From JAAURB01 sp049649525 (GTDB lineage: Bacteria; Cyanobacteriota; Cyanobacteriia; Cyanobacteriales; Microcoleaceae): a stretch of DNA of 64,000 bases. The stretch is from positions 89,919-153,918 of the forward strand of contig JBARZE010000068.1 in assembly GCA_049649525.1 (NCBI GenBank). Reading direction: 5' to 3'. Positions within the stretch are counted from its first letter, which is position 1. Every line of letters starts with the position of its first letter. Below the pieces are notes generated by a model. The model made no database searches. It was not told where the DNA came from and saw nothing but the letters and a program-made list of their open reading frames with translations. Positions 16,896 through 26,741 of the stretch are shown one piece after another. Both the position numbers and the translations under genes were made by a program.

Positions 16896-18701
16896 ATGAG
16901 CCAAGCCCCTGTGTTACGTCTACTATTAATCGATGATGACGCTATCTTTCGTATGGGTTTACGGGGGGCTTGTGCATCGTGGGATGAGATTACAGTTGTT
17001 GCCGAAGCCGAGACAACAGAGGCCGCATTGGCTATGATAGCCACAGAAACAGCAAACTCACAAAATATTGAGAATATCTCTACTGTGGTGGTGTTGGAGT
17101 TGGCAACAGCTAATTTGACTGCTACTTTGCCCCAGTATCGCTCAATGGGGATGGGTGGGGTAGAATTTTGTCAGCAGTTGAAACAGCAATATCCTCAAAT
17201 TCCAATTTTGTTGTTTACAGCGCTCAAACAGCCTTTTCTGCTCTCAGCCGCCCAACAAGCCGGAGTAGAGGGATATTGCCCTAAAGGGGTCCAAATTGAG
17301 GAATTTGTACAAGCACTTCGTCAAGTCGCAGCCGGAAATTCTTATTGGAATAATCAGAAGATTAGTCAACAAACCCCTGAGATCTTGCCCAAATCTGCTT
17401 TATCTGTTTGGGGAAAATGGCGCTATGGTTTGTATCGTTCAGGAGTCCAACAAATTGATACGGCTTTGGCGGAGTTAGCACCCTTATTAGGCAAAACACC
17501 AGAGTTATCCAGTGGAGATCCACAGCTGATTTTAAACTGGTTATTATTAACGGGTCGCCGTCGCGAACTCAGGGCCGCTCGTTGGATGGTCAGTCAACTT
17601 TTACCTGAAACGATTAAAACACAAATCCGCCAGAATAATCCACCCCTTCAAAAAGAGCCAGCCACAGAAACAGATGGGGAGATTGTATTGAGCCGTGATA
17701 GTCGTTTAACTACTCAGCAATCTACTGTTTTAGCCAGTGAATTAAAATCCAATTTATTCGATACAACCGTTGCTAAGTTGCAGTCCGGACTGGAGAATAA
17801 AACGACTATTTCCTTAGAAATTGATCTGTTAAAATCCGATCAAAAAAGAGAACTTATTCTGTTGGTTTTACGGCAGTTTGAACAAAGCTTAGATGAATTA
17901 AAACTATCTGAAACTCCACCTCAACAATTATCCGAAAAAGCCACTATTATTCTCCGAGATATTTGGCAAGCCTCAACCCTAGATTTTTTCGGAAAATACT
18001 ATGAAATCACAGAAGGCGATCGCATTTTTGAAGTCATCCCTGTTTTATTGAGAGATGAGCCACAAATTCAAATTGAAATATTAGATAAAATTCCTTTAAT
18101 TCCTGATTTAATCGCTCATCTTTTGTATCAAGTTCCTTTAAGAATTGATAATATTTCTTATCCAGTGGGCAACCCAGAAGCGATGGCCAGAGCCGAATCA
18201 TTACTGCATAATTTAGTGATCCAAGTGGCGAATGCGGTGATTCAGCCTTTGATTAATTATTTTGCTGATTTTGAAGAGATTAAACACAAATATTATCAGA
18301 GAAAATACCTTTCTACTCGGGATATTGAGAGATTTAGAAATAATTTATCTTGGAAATATCGGCTAGAAAAATTAGTAGAGGAACCAAAATCCATGTTTGA
18401 AAGTGTTTATAAAATTTGGGTGCTTGGTGAATTAGGGATTCAACAAAAAGTAATTTATGCACCTCGTAAATCTGAATTAGAACAACTTTCAGGGATTCCC
18501 TTAGCTGTTACGTTAGTCTTAGAAAGTCGGGATGCCATTGCACCTCGAGTTAGAGCAACAGTTGCCTTCGTCGGTAGTGGGGTCGTTTATGTTTTAACTC
18601 AAGTCATTGGTCGGGGTATTGGATTAATTGGTAAAGGGGTTTTACAGGGAATTGGTTCGTCACTTCAGGAGAGTCAAATAGGTCGGAAAAAAGATCGTTA
18701 A
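16896..18701 (+). CDS. Pseudo-receiver protein with DUF3685 (Ycf55-like) domain
   Basis: This 601-residue protein starts with a response-regulator receiver (about 7-145): LLLIDDDAIFR supplies the acidic pair and GYCPKG the Lys. The phospho-acceptor position reads VVVLELATA, with Glu68 where Asp is expected, so normal phosphorylation is doubtful and the domain may be locked in one state. The rest matches the cyanobacterial/plastid DUF3685 (Ycf55-like) family, whose function is not known. The C-terminus is moderately hydrophobic (VAFVGSGVVYVLTQVIGRGI). The start is ATG at 16896. It lies about 110 bases after the repeat-protein gene on the same strand and may share its transcript. Confidence 0.87.
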   Translation: MSQAPVLRLLLIDDDAIFRMGLRGACASWDEITVVAEAETTEAALAMIATETANSQNIENISTVVVLELATANLTATLPQYRSMGMGGVEFCQQLKQQYPQIPILLFTALKQPFLLSAAQQAGVEGYCPKGVQIEEFVQALRQVAAGNSYWNNQKISQQTPEILPKSALSVWGKWRYGLYRSGVQQIDTALAELAPLLGKTPELSSGDPQLILNWLLLTGRRRELRAARWMVSQLLPETIKTQIRQNNPPLQKEPATETDGEIVLSRDSRLTTQQSTVLASELKSNLFDTTVAKLQSGLENKTTISLEIDLLKSDQKRELILLVLRQFEQSLDELKLSETPPQQLSEKATIILRDIWQASTLDFFGKYYEITEGDRIFEVIPVLLRDEPQIQIEILDKIPLIPDLIAHLLYQVPLRIDNISYPVGNPEAMARAESLLHNLVIQVANAVIQPLINYFADFEEIKHKYYQRKYLSTRDIERFRNNLSWKYRLEKLVEEPKSMFESVYKIWVLGELGIQQKVIYAPRKSELEQLSGIPLAVTLVLESRDAIAPRVRATVAFVGSGVVYVLTQVIGRGIGLIGKGVLQGIGSSLQESQIGRKKDR

Positions 18702-18810
18702 TTGTAAAAAAAAACGGTTTATTATGTGCTATTATGTTAGTTATATCTAAATATATAAGAATATTTTGATTGGTTCAAAAACAGGTAGTCTTGTAGATGT
18801 AGTGATGGAA

Positions 18811-19487
18811 TTACGGTGAAGCGATCGCTTGATTATAATGATGAATAAAATACCAAATAGCACCTCAATGATTTTCTAATTTTTTAGAAACAGATAAAGT
18901 TTTCCTGACTAACCGAGAAATTCTTTGACGTAAAGTATTATTTAATCTTTCTATATAGGCAGTTAAACCCGTTTCTGTTTTCACTAATTTATGCCTACAA
19001 CTAGGAAAAATAAAATCATACGCTGACCAGAAATCTGTATAAAAAACTGCACATTACTTGTAGACACCGGGCAATAAATTTCACACACCTAATGAAGCTT
19101 TTTATCCTCTTTATCCTAAGTATAAATCTACAATTTCCTGGAGTTTTACTTCCAACAAATGACCATATTTAATTACACTATATCATTAGTTTTCCTAGTT
19201 TTTTTAGTACAATTAATCAATAGCTCAACTTCTACATATTTATTATTGACGTATTCTTGGAGCTATTTTTCTGAGACTCCCGTTACACGAATGATACCCG
19301 CTAAACTAATTTTTTCTAATAATAATTTATCAATTAATTCTCTCGTTTCTTTACTAAAATAAACTTTCAGGCTATTGGACACAAATTATCTCTGACAACT
19401 CTGGCACTGATACTTTTGTTTTTTATGATGAATTGTACTATTTTTTATAGTATAACTACTACCACAGCTAGGGCATATTAAGTACAT
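18811..19487 (-). pseudogene. IS1-family transposase remnant
   Basis: Read on the minus strand from ATG 19487, the sequence gives an IS1-type InsA zinc-finger start (CPSCGSSYTIKNSTIHHKKQ) with a stop after CQSCQR. A helix-turn-helix part (RELIDKLLLEKISLAGIIR) follows and contains a TAG where Trp is expected. The C-terminal InsB catalytic core is recognisable: FYTDFWSAYDFIFP, the GLTAYIERLNNTLRQRISR signature, a TGA after KLENH, and then GAIWYFIHHYNQ. At least three stops and frame changes make it dead. Terminal inverted repeats could not be found. It lies between the DUF3685 gene and a truncated kinase pseudogene. Confidence 0.85.
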
Positions 19488-19574
19488 TATTTAAGCTCGG
19501 AGTATAATGTTATTAAAATTAGCAAAAATAGAGTATAGCAGACTTTTTTAGGTTGAGTAATTGCTGGGGGGATT

Positions 19575-20359
19575 TCCCAACAAACCCTGACCAGTAATTT
19601 TAGCCTGAGTACCCGAGAAAAACGTCAAATTAAAAAAGGTCTAACGCAACAGCTACAATCTTATAATATAGATAATACCAGACAACTCGCCCATTTACTG
19701 ACTGAGGGGGATTGTATCAGAATATAGAGACTGACCTACCCCTATTACAAGCGCCTCAAGCCGAACAAATTATTCAAATTGGCTACAATATTGGTCGTCT
19801 TAATAGTAATAGTCAAAATATTAACAACGCTGTCGAATGGACTGCTAAAATTGTGTTTGCTTTGAAGAATTATGCTCGTTATGACCAACATCAGGCTAAA
19901 CAATCTGCTCAGCTCACCGATGGCATTGAAACGGTATTATAACTCGATCATAACTATCTTAAAAAAGATGTTAAAATTATTCGTAATACTGAAGAAAGAC
20001 CAAAGATTCTCTGTTATCCTGGTGAGTTGGTGCAAGTTTGGACAAATTTAATTCATAATGCAATTCAAGCAATCAATGCTCAGGGTAAAATTGAGATTAG
20101 GGTGCCTCAGCAACATCAAAATATTGTCGTATAAATTATAGACTCTGGGGTAGGTATTCCCCTGGAGATTCAGGATAAAATTTTTCAGCCCTTTTTTACC
20201 ATAAAATCTGCCGGAGAAGGCAGCGGTTTAGGGTTAGATATTGTCAAAACAATTATAGATAAGCATCAGGGGCAAATTAGCTTTGAAAGTCAGCCGGGAC
20301 GAACTACTTTTTGTGTGAAATTACCCACAAATCATCTAGAGTCAGACTCAACTCAATAA
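19575..20359 (+). pseudogene. 5'-truncated histidine kinase pseudogene, paralogue of the next gene
   Basis: This stretch parallels the last quarter of the adjacent kinase gene (about 25330-26060) at both DNA and protein level. Shared landmarks include STREKRQIKK, LLQAPQAEQII, PGELVQVWTNLIHNAIQA, IPLEIQDKIFQPFFT and GSGLGLDIVKTIIDKHQG. It is broken by a frameshift near 19710 and in-frame TAA codons at 19940 and 20132, where the intact gene has Glu. The sensor, ATPase and Ser/Thr kinase parts are missing. The remaining reading frame starts close to the IS1 remnant, which suggests that transposition or deletion removed the 5' part after a tandem duplication. Confidence 0.9.
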
Positions 20360-20429
20360 GCCTGTAAATTAGCAGCAATACCTGATGTATTAAACTAGTA
20401 TTATCTGAAGTATTTTAACCCATATTTTT

Positions 20430-23400
20430 ATGATTACCTTAAAAAACTATCATCTCGATCAAACTATCTACCAAAGTACACGGACTTTAGTCTATCGCGG
20501 TAGACGAAATCAGAACCGTAATAACATCCCTGTGGGTGAGCATCAACCTGTTATTATTAAAGTATTACGCAACCCCTACCCAACGTTTAATGAGTTAGTA
20601 AAGTTTCGTAATCAATACATTATTACCCGTCATTTAGAACATCCTGCAATTGTTCAACCTCTGGCTTTAGAACGCTACAATAATCGGTATGCTTTGATAA
20701 TGCCGGATGATAATTTAGTTGCCCTCTCAGATTATTGGCGGTCATGTATAGGTGATTTAGATAAATTTCTTTTAATCGCAATTCAATTGGCTGATACCCT
20801 CAATTATCTCTGTCAAAAGCGGATTATTCATAAAGATATTAAACCCGCTAATATATTAATTCATCCAGAAACTGGCAAAATTAAACTGATTGATTTTAGT
20901 ATTTCTAGTTTACTTCCGAAAGAACAACAGCAACTCATTAATCCGAATGTTTTAGAAGGAACTTTAGCCTATATTTCCCCAGAACAAACGGGACGTATGA
21001 ACCGAGGAATTGATTATCGTACAGACTTTTATTCTCTCGGTGTAACCTTGTTTGAACTGTTAACAGGTTCGTTACCTTTTCAAAGCCACGATCCGATGGA
21101 GTTGGTTCACTGTCATATTGCGAAGATGCCACAGGCATTGAAGATTGGGAGAGACGGAGATGGGGAGATAGGGAGAGAAGAAATTCCTCATATACTATCT
21201 GAGATAGTAATGAAATTGATGGCGAAGAATGCCGAAGATCGCTATCAAAGTGCTTTAGGATTAAAGTATGATTTAGAACAGTGTTTACAACAGCTAGAAA
21301 CAACTGGAGAAATTAGATTTTTTGAATTAGGAAAGCGGGATATTTGCGATCGCTTTATTATCCCCGAAAAACTTTATGGACGAGAAACAGAAGTTCAAGC
21401 CTTAATCAATGCTTTTGAGAGAGTGAGCCAAGGAGAAGCATCAGAGAGGGGAGACACAGGAGATATTTATCACACAGAAATGATGTTAGTTGCGGGATAT
21501 TCGGGTGTCGGAAAAACTGCTGTAATTAATGAAGTTCATAAACCGATTGTACAACAGCTCGGCTATTTTATTAAAGGCAAATTCGACGGGTTTAATCGTA
21601 ATATTCCGTTTTCTGCTTTTCTGCAAGCTTTTCGAGATTTAATAGGGCAATTACTGGGAGAATCTGACGAAAGTTTGGCAAATTGGAAAGTCAAAATATT
21701 AGGAGCTTTAGGTGAGAATGGACAAGTTATTATTGATGTGATTCCGGAATTAGAAAATATTATCGGTAAACAGCCTGCTGTAACTGCGCTTTCTGGCAGT
21801 GCTGCCCTGAATCGTTTTAATTTACTGTTTAATAAATTTGTGGGTGTTTTTACAACTCCAGAACATCCTCTAGTGCTATTTTTAGATGATTTACAATGGG
21901 CAGATTCTACCTCTTTAAATCTATTAAAGCTATTGCTTGAAGAATTAGAAACAGGATGTTTACTGATACTCGGAGCCTATCGTGATAACGAAGTATTTCC
22001 GGCTCATCCCTTGATGTTAACTTTAACAGAACTAGAGAAAAATAAAGCCGCTATTTCTACAATTACTTTACACCCTCTCGGTTTAAATCATATTAATCAA
22101 TTAGTAGCAGATACTCTAGTTTGTAGAGAAGAAACAGCTCAACCACTCAGTGAATTGATTTATCAAAAAACTAAAGGTAATCCCTTTTTTACAACTCAAT
22201 TTTCAACTGGATTATATGATGATAAACTGATAACATTTAATCATAAATTAGGGTATTGGGAATGTAATTTAGTAAAGGTGATTGATGCGGCTCTTACGGA
22301 TGATGTAGTAGAATTTATGGCGCAACGATTGCAGAAACTGTCAGAAGTAACCCAGAATATTTTAAAGTTAGCTGGTGCAATCGGAAATCAGTTTGATTTA
22401 GAAACCTTGGCAATCGTATGTGAGCAATCTCCAGAGCAAATAGCAGTAGATATTTGGGGGGCATTACAATTCGGATTAATTCTGCCCATTCATGATACTT
22501 ATAAATTTTTTCAAGGGGATTTACAGGAGACAAAAAATCAGCAAGTAGTCGTTCGTTATCGCTTCTTACATGACCGGGTGCAACAAGCGGCATATTCTTT
22601 AATTCCTCTAGAAGAAAAACAGAAAACTCATTTACGCATGGGACGGTTACTGTTACAAAATCTGTCTATAAGCGAACAAAACAATAATATTTTTACGATT
22701 GTTAATCACTGGAATCAGGCCATAGAATTAATCGCAGATAAAACCGAACGAAATCAATTAATTCAACTCAATTTAACAGCCGGGAAAAAAGCCAAAAATT
22801 CAGCCGCTTATGAAGCCACGCTTAAATATTTTAAAATCGCATTATCTTTACTGAATAAAGACAGTTGGCAAACCGATTATTCATTGACTTTACAATTGCA
22901 TGAAGCCAATGCAGAAGCCGCTTACCTAACGGGTGATTTTCAATTCATGGAAACCCTGATCGATCGGGTGATAAACTCAGCAAAAACTGTACTGGATCGG
23001 GTGAAAGTTCATGAAATAAAAATTATGGCTAGAATGGCTCAAGGTCAACAGCTTTTAGCGATTGATACAGGGGTACAATTCTTATTAGAATTAGACATCC
23101 TTGTCCCCGAATCTCCTCAACCTGAAGATCTACAGGCAGAGATTGTAGGAATTGCCCAAATCATGCAGGATAAAACCATTGCAGATCTGGGAAACTTACC
23201 GCTCATGGTAGATGTAAATCAGCTCGCAAAAGTCAATATTCTTGCTAATTTACTCGCCCCCTGTTTCCAAGCAAAACCCAATCTTTTTCCTTGGGTAATT
23301 TGTAAGTTAATGCAGTTATCGATTCAGTCGGGAAATACACCACAATCTGCATTTATTTATGCCTGTTATGGGATGGTTTGTATTTTCGCATTACAGGACT

Positions 23401-26063
23401 TTTCCTTAGCCGAGGAATATGGAAAACTGGCTTGTCAATTGGATTTATCTCCTCAAACTGGAGATGGGGTAGCGGGTCGATTTGTTGCTGGATCTTGTAT
23501 TATTCACTATTCCAATCATGTTAAAGATTCTCTGCCATTATTACTAAGTTCTTATCAAGCAGGACTCGATACAGGAAACTTCCAGTTTGGGGGATATGCC
23601 ATCTTAAATCGAACTCAATACCTTTATTTAATGGGGGATAGTCTTTGGAACCTAAAACAGGAAATGGCGGCGACTAGCGATGCTTTGACGGCTCTAAAGC
23701 AAGGGAATACTTTGACTTGGAGTCAAACTTTTGAGCAAGCGGTTCTCAATTTATTAGGGGAATCTGAAACGCCTTGGGAACTGGTGGGTACAGCCTACAA
23801 TAAAACCCTATCTTTTTCATTACAACTCAAGAATAATGACCGCACAGGACTACATTATCTTTATCTGAATCAGTTAATTCTTTGCTATTTATTTGATCGG
23901 ATTCCTGAAGCGGTTGAAAATGCTGTCTTGGCAGAGTCTTATTTAGATGGTGTGGTGTGTTTTTTAGATGAGTATGCTTGTAAATTCTACAGTTCCCTAG
24001 CTCAACTGGCGAGCTATAAAAAAGCTGAGGAATCTGTTAAAAATTCCATTATAGAACATATTCAAACCCATCAATTAGCACTGCAACACTGGGCAACCTC
24101 TGCCCCGATGAATGCTCAACATAAGTATGATTTAGTCGCTGCCGAACTCCATCAAGTGTTAGGAGAATATCCAGAAGCCCTCAAACTTTACGATCGAGCA
24201 ATTAGCGGAGCTAAAGACAACGGATATGTGCAAGAAGAAGCCCTCGCCAACGAACTGGCGGCAAAATTTTATCTAAATTGGAATAAACAGCAAGTGGCTG
24301 CAGTTTATCTGAGGGAAGCCTATTATTGTTATGCCCGCTGGGGAGCAAAAACCAAAACCAACCAACTTGAAGAAAAATATCCTCAACTACTAGCTACGTT
24401 TCTCAACAGTCAAACTCAACCGTTTAACAGTGAAACTTCAGCCTGGAAAGCCACAACAACAATTGTGAGTACTTCTACAGAAAACTCAAAAGTTTTAGAT
24501 TTAGATAGCATTGTTAAAGCGAATCAAGCGATTTCTGAAGAAATTGAATTAGATACTTTACTGTCGAAGTTGATGCAAATTGTACTAGAAAATGCGGGGG
24601 CTGATTACGGAAATTTAATTTTAGATGATGCTGGGGGTTGGAAAATTGCCGCCAAATGTAATGTGAATCAATGTTATTTAATGAGGCTACCTCTCGAACA
24701 AGCCAACAACTTACCCCTTTCTATTATTCGGACGACAATCCGGACTCAGCAGCCTTTAATTATTAATAATATTCAACAAGATCAACGCTTTAGAGCCGAT
24801 CCTTACCTGATAAAGCAATCCCCCAAAAGTTTATTTTGTACTCCCATTGTGAATCAAGGTCAACTGATTGGTATTCTTTATCTAGAAAACAAAATTGCAA
24901 CTGAAGTATTTACCCAAAATCGGATTGCCATCCTCAACTTACTCACCTCTCAAGCTGCGATTTCTATTGAAAATGCCCGTCTTTATCGTCGTTTGGAAGA
25001 CTATAGCCACAATTTAGAAATAAAAGTTGAACAAAGAACACAACAAATTCATGAAAAAAATCAACACCTGCAAACGACTTTAGAACAATTAAAACAAACC
25101 CAAGATCAATTAATTCAATCTGAAAAAATGGCAGCTTTAGGGCAATTAGTCGCGGGGGTTGCCCATGAAATTAATACTCCCCTCGGGGCAATTCGTGCTT
25201 CTATTGGTAATACAGATCAAGCATTAAAAGCGTCTTTATCTCAACTCCCACAACTGTTACCTCAACTGAATTCTCAACAGCAAACAGAGTTTTTTAACTT
25301 TATAGAATGTACTTTGCGTCATTCATTTAACTTGAGTACCCGAGAAAAACGGCAAATTAAACGGACTATAACTCAACAGCTTAAATCCTATAATATTGAT
25401 AATGCCCGAGAACTGGCTGATTTACTGACAGACAGCGGATTTGATGGCAATATTGAAACTTTGTTGCCACTACTGCAAGCTCCTCAAGCCGAACAAATTG
25501 TTAATATTGGTTACAATATTGCTTGTCTTAATAGCAATAGCAAAAATATTAATAATGCAGTCAGACGCGCCTCAAAAATTGTCTTTGCTCTCAAGAGCTA
25601 TGCCCGTTACGATCACAACGGGGTTAAACAATCGACTTTGGTTACTGATAGTATAGAAACCGTATTAGAACTGTATCAAAATAATCTTAAAAATGGGATT
25701 AATTTGATTCGTAATTATCAGAATATTCCAGAAATTTTGTGTTATCCAGATGAGCTGGTGCAAGTCTGGACAAATTTAATTCATAATGCAATTCAAGCGA
25801 TGAAAGGCAAAGGTACGATTACAATTGGAGTGCATCAGCAGCAGGAAAATATTATCGTTGAAATCACAGATTCTGGCTGCGGAATTCCACTAGAAATTCA
25901 GGATAAAATTTTTCAACCATTCTTTACGACTAAATCCGCCGGAGAAGGCAGCGGTTTAGGGTTGGATATCATCAAAAAAATTATAGATAAGCATCAGGGC
26001 AGCATTGAGTTTACATCTGATCCGGGTAACACTACCTTTACCGTTACTTTAGCGATCGGATAG
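20430..26063 (+). CDS. Trifunctional Ser/Thr kinase - AAA ATPase - GAF - histidine kinase
   Basis: This 1877-residue cytoplasmic signalling protein starts with a Ser/Thr kinase domain (about 10-285). It has Lys in VIIKVLR, the catalytic loop IIHKDIKPANIL (His134, Asp136), the metal-binding DFS at Asp155 in place of DFG, and SPEQTGRMNRG. A PknK-like ATPase follows with Walker A GYSGVGKTA (about 356) and Walker B LVLFLDDLQWAD. A long helical TPR-like region comes next, then GAF (about 1354-1530), a coiled coil, and a histidine kinase with His1579 in GVAHEINTPLG and ATP-binding GSGLGLDIIKK. Such kinases are typical of filamentous cyanobacteria. Two Gly/Glu/Arg-rich insertions (about residues 238-250 and 336-349) look like minisatellite DNA captured in frame. 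The receiver and cyclase genes downstream are plausible targets. Confidence 0.95.
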   Translation: MITLKNYHLDQTIYQSTRTLVYRGRRNQNRNNIPVGEHQPVIIKVLRNPYPTFNELVKFRNQYIITRHLEHPAIVQPLALERYNNRYALIMPDDNLVALSDYWRSCIGDLDKFLLIAIQLADTLNYLCQKRIIHKDIKPANILIHPETGKIKLIDFSISSLLPKEQQQLINPNVLEGTLAYISPEQTGRMNRGIDYRTDFYSLGVTLFELLTGSLPFQSHDPMELVHCHIAKMPQALKIGRDGDGEIGREEIPHILSEIVMKLMAKNAEDRYQSALGLKYDLEQCLQQLETTGEIRFFELGKRDICDRFIIPEKLYGRETEVQALINAFERVSQGEASERGDTGDIYHTEMMLVAGYSGVGKTAVINEVHKPIVQQLGYFIKGKFDGFNRNIPFSAFLQAFRDLIGQLLGESDESLANWKVKILGALGENGQVIIDVIPELENIIGKQPAVTALSGSAALNRFNLLFNKFVGVFTTPEHPLVLFLDDLQWADSTSLNLLKLLLEELETGCLLILGAYRDNEVFPAHPLMLTLTELEKNKAAISTITLHPLGLNHINQLVADTLVCREETAQPLSELIYQKTKGNPFFTTQFSTGLYDDKLITFNHKLGYWECNLVKVIDAALTDDVVEFMAQRLQKLSEVTQNILKLAGAIGNQFDLETLAIVCEQSPEQIAVDIWGALQFGLILPIHDTYKFFQGDLQETKNQQVVVRYRFLHDRVQQAAYSLIPLEEKQKTHLRMGRLLLQNLSISEQNNNIFTIVNHWNQAIELIADKTERNQLIQLNLTAGKKAKNSAAYEATLKYFKIALSLLNKDSWQTDYSLTLQLHEANAEAAYLTGDFQFMETLIDRVINSAKTVLDRVKVHEIKIMARMAQGQQLLAIDTGVQFLLELDILVPESPQPEDLQAEIVGIAQIMQDKTIADLGNLPLMVDVNQLAKVNILANLLAPCFQAKPNLFPWVICKLMQLSIQSGNTPQSAFIYACYGMVCIFALQDFSLAEEYGKLACQLDLSPQTGDGVAGRFVAGSCIIHYSNHVKDSLPLLLSSYQAGLDTGNFQFGGYAILNRTQYLYLMGDSLWNLKQEMAATSDALTALKQGNTLTWSQTFEQAVLNLLGESETPWELVGTAYNKTLSFSLQLKNNDRTGLHYLYLNQLILCYLFDRIPEAVENAVLAESYLDGVVCFLDEYACKFYSSLAQLASYKKAEESVKNSIIEHIQTHQLALQHWATSAPMNAQHKYDLVAAELHQVLGEYPEALKLYDRAISGAKDNGYVQEEALANELAAKFYLNWNKQQVAAVYLREAYYCYARWGAKTKTNQLEEKYPQLLATFLNSQTQPFNSETSAWKATTTIVSTSTENSKVLDLDSIVKANQAISEEIELDTLLSKLMQIVLENAGADYGNLILDDAGGWKIAAKCNVNQCYLMRLPLEQANNLPLSIIRTTIRTQQPLIINNIQQDQRFRADPYLIKQSPKSLFCTPIVNQGQLIGILYLENKIATEVFTQNRIAILNLLTSQAAISIENARLYRRLEDYSHNLEIKVEQRTQQIHEKNQHLQTTLEQLKQTQDQLIQSEKMAALGQLVAGVAHEINTPLGAIRASIGNTDQALKASLSQLPQLLPQLNSQQQTEFFNFIECTLRHSFNLSTREKRQIKRTITQQLKSYNIDNARELADLLTDSGFDGNIETLLPLLQAPQAEQIVNIGYNIACLNSNSKNINNAVRRASKIVFALKSYARYDHNGVKQSTLVTDSIETVLELYQNNLKNGINLIRNYQNIPEILCYPDELVQVWTNLIHNAIQAMKGKGTITIGVHQQQENIIVEITDSGCGIPLEIQDKIFQPFFTTKSAGEGSGLGLDIIKKIIDKHQGSIEFTSDPGNTTFTVTLAIG

Positions 26064-26296
26064 ATTGACAAAAAATTGAGTGTGACTAACTTGGGTCTTC
26101 AAGATTAAGGGAAATAATACTTTTAAATTCTCTAAACAAAGGAGGCAGGAGATAGGCGGAATTTTCCTGAAGTTAGATCATTTGGGGAATCTGAATTTAT
26201 ACTTTAATTTAGCAACACCCAAAATGAATCATCACTGGAGAATCTGGTAAAAAGCATTTAACATCTGTTATAAGTATCTATAATTGATAGCTGCTC

Positions 26297-26741
26297 ATGG
26301 CTTTAATTGTAGAATCTCGTCCAGCACAAACTCTTAAATCCCATAAACCTCAACCCATGACTGAAGCAGCAATACTCTGTGTTGATGATAAAACCGCGAT
26401 CCTAGAATCTCTCCCAAAACAAATTGGTCGTTATTTTGGGGATCAATGTTTGTACGAAGCCGCCGAAAGTGCAAAGGAAGCTTTAGAAATTCTCCAACAG
26501 TTAGATGAGGAAGTTGTGATTGTCTCTGACGGGTTAATACCAGACATCAGAGGGGATGAGTTGTTGATTCAAGTTCATCAGCAATTAGGTAAAATTACCA
26601 CAATCATGTTAACCGGACAAGCTGATGAGTCCGCCATAGAGCTAGAAGCAGCGAGAAGTAAATCTCTACTGTTGTTTACACAAGCCGTGGCGAGAAGCAG
26701 AGCTAATTCAAATCATCACACAAGCCCTTGAATCAGTATGA
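26297..26741 (+). pseudogene. Response regulator receiver protein with a one-base frameshift
   Basis: The first 120 residues are a receiver domain: AILCVDDKTAILESL, phospho-acceptor Asp78 in VIVSDGLIP, and IMLTGQADESAI. After AARS the frame goes wrong. Removing one A from the run at 26660-26662 restores NLYCCLHKPWREAELIQ with the family's KPW motif, and ends in a TGA that overlaps the next ATG as ATGA (26738-26741). That overlap, typical of coupled genes, argues that the restored frame is the original one. As written, the frame ends at 26731 with 144 residues and a nonsense tail. It could be a true mutation, phase variation in an A-run, or a sequencing error. Confidence 0.82.

Noticed and set aside
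19159..19362. Plus-strand 67-codon frame
   Set aside because: It is antisense to the IS1 transposase remnant.
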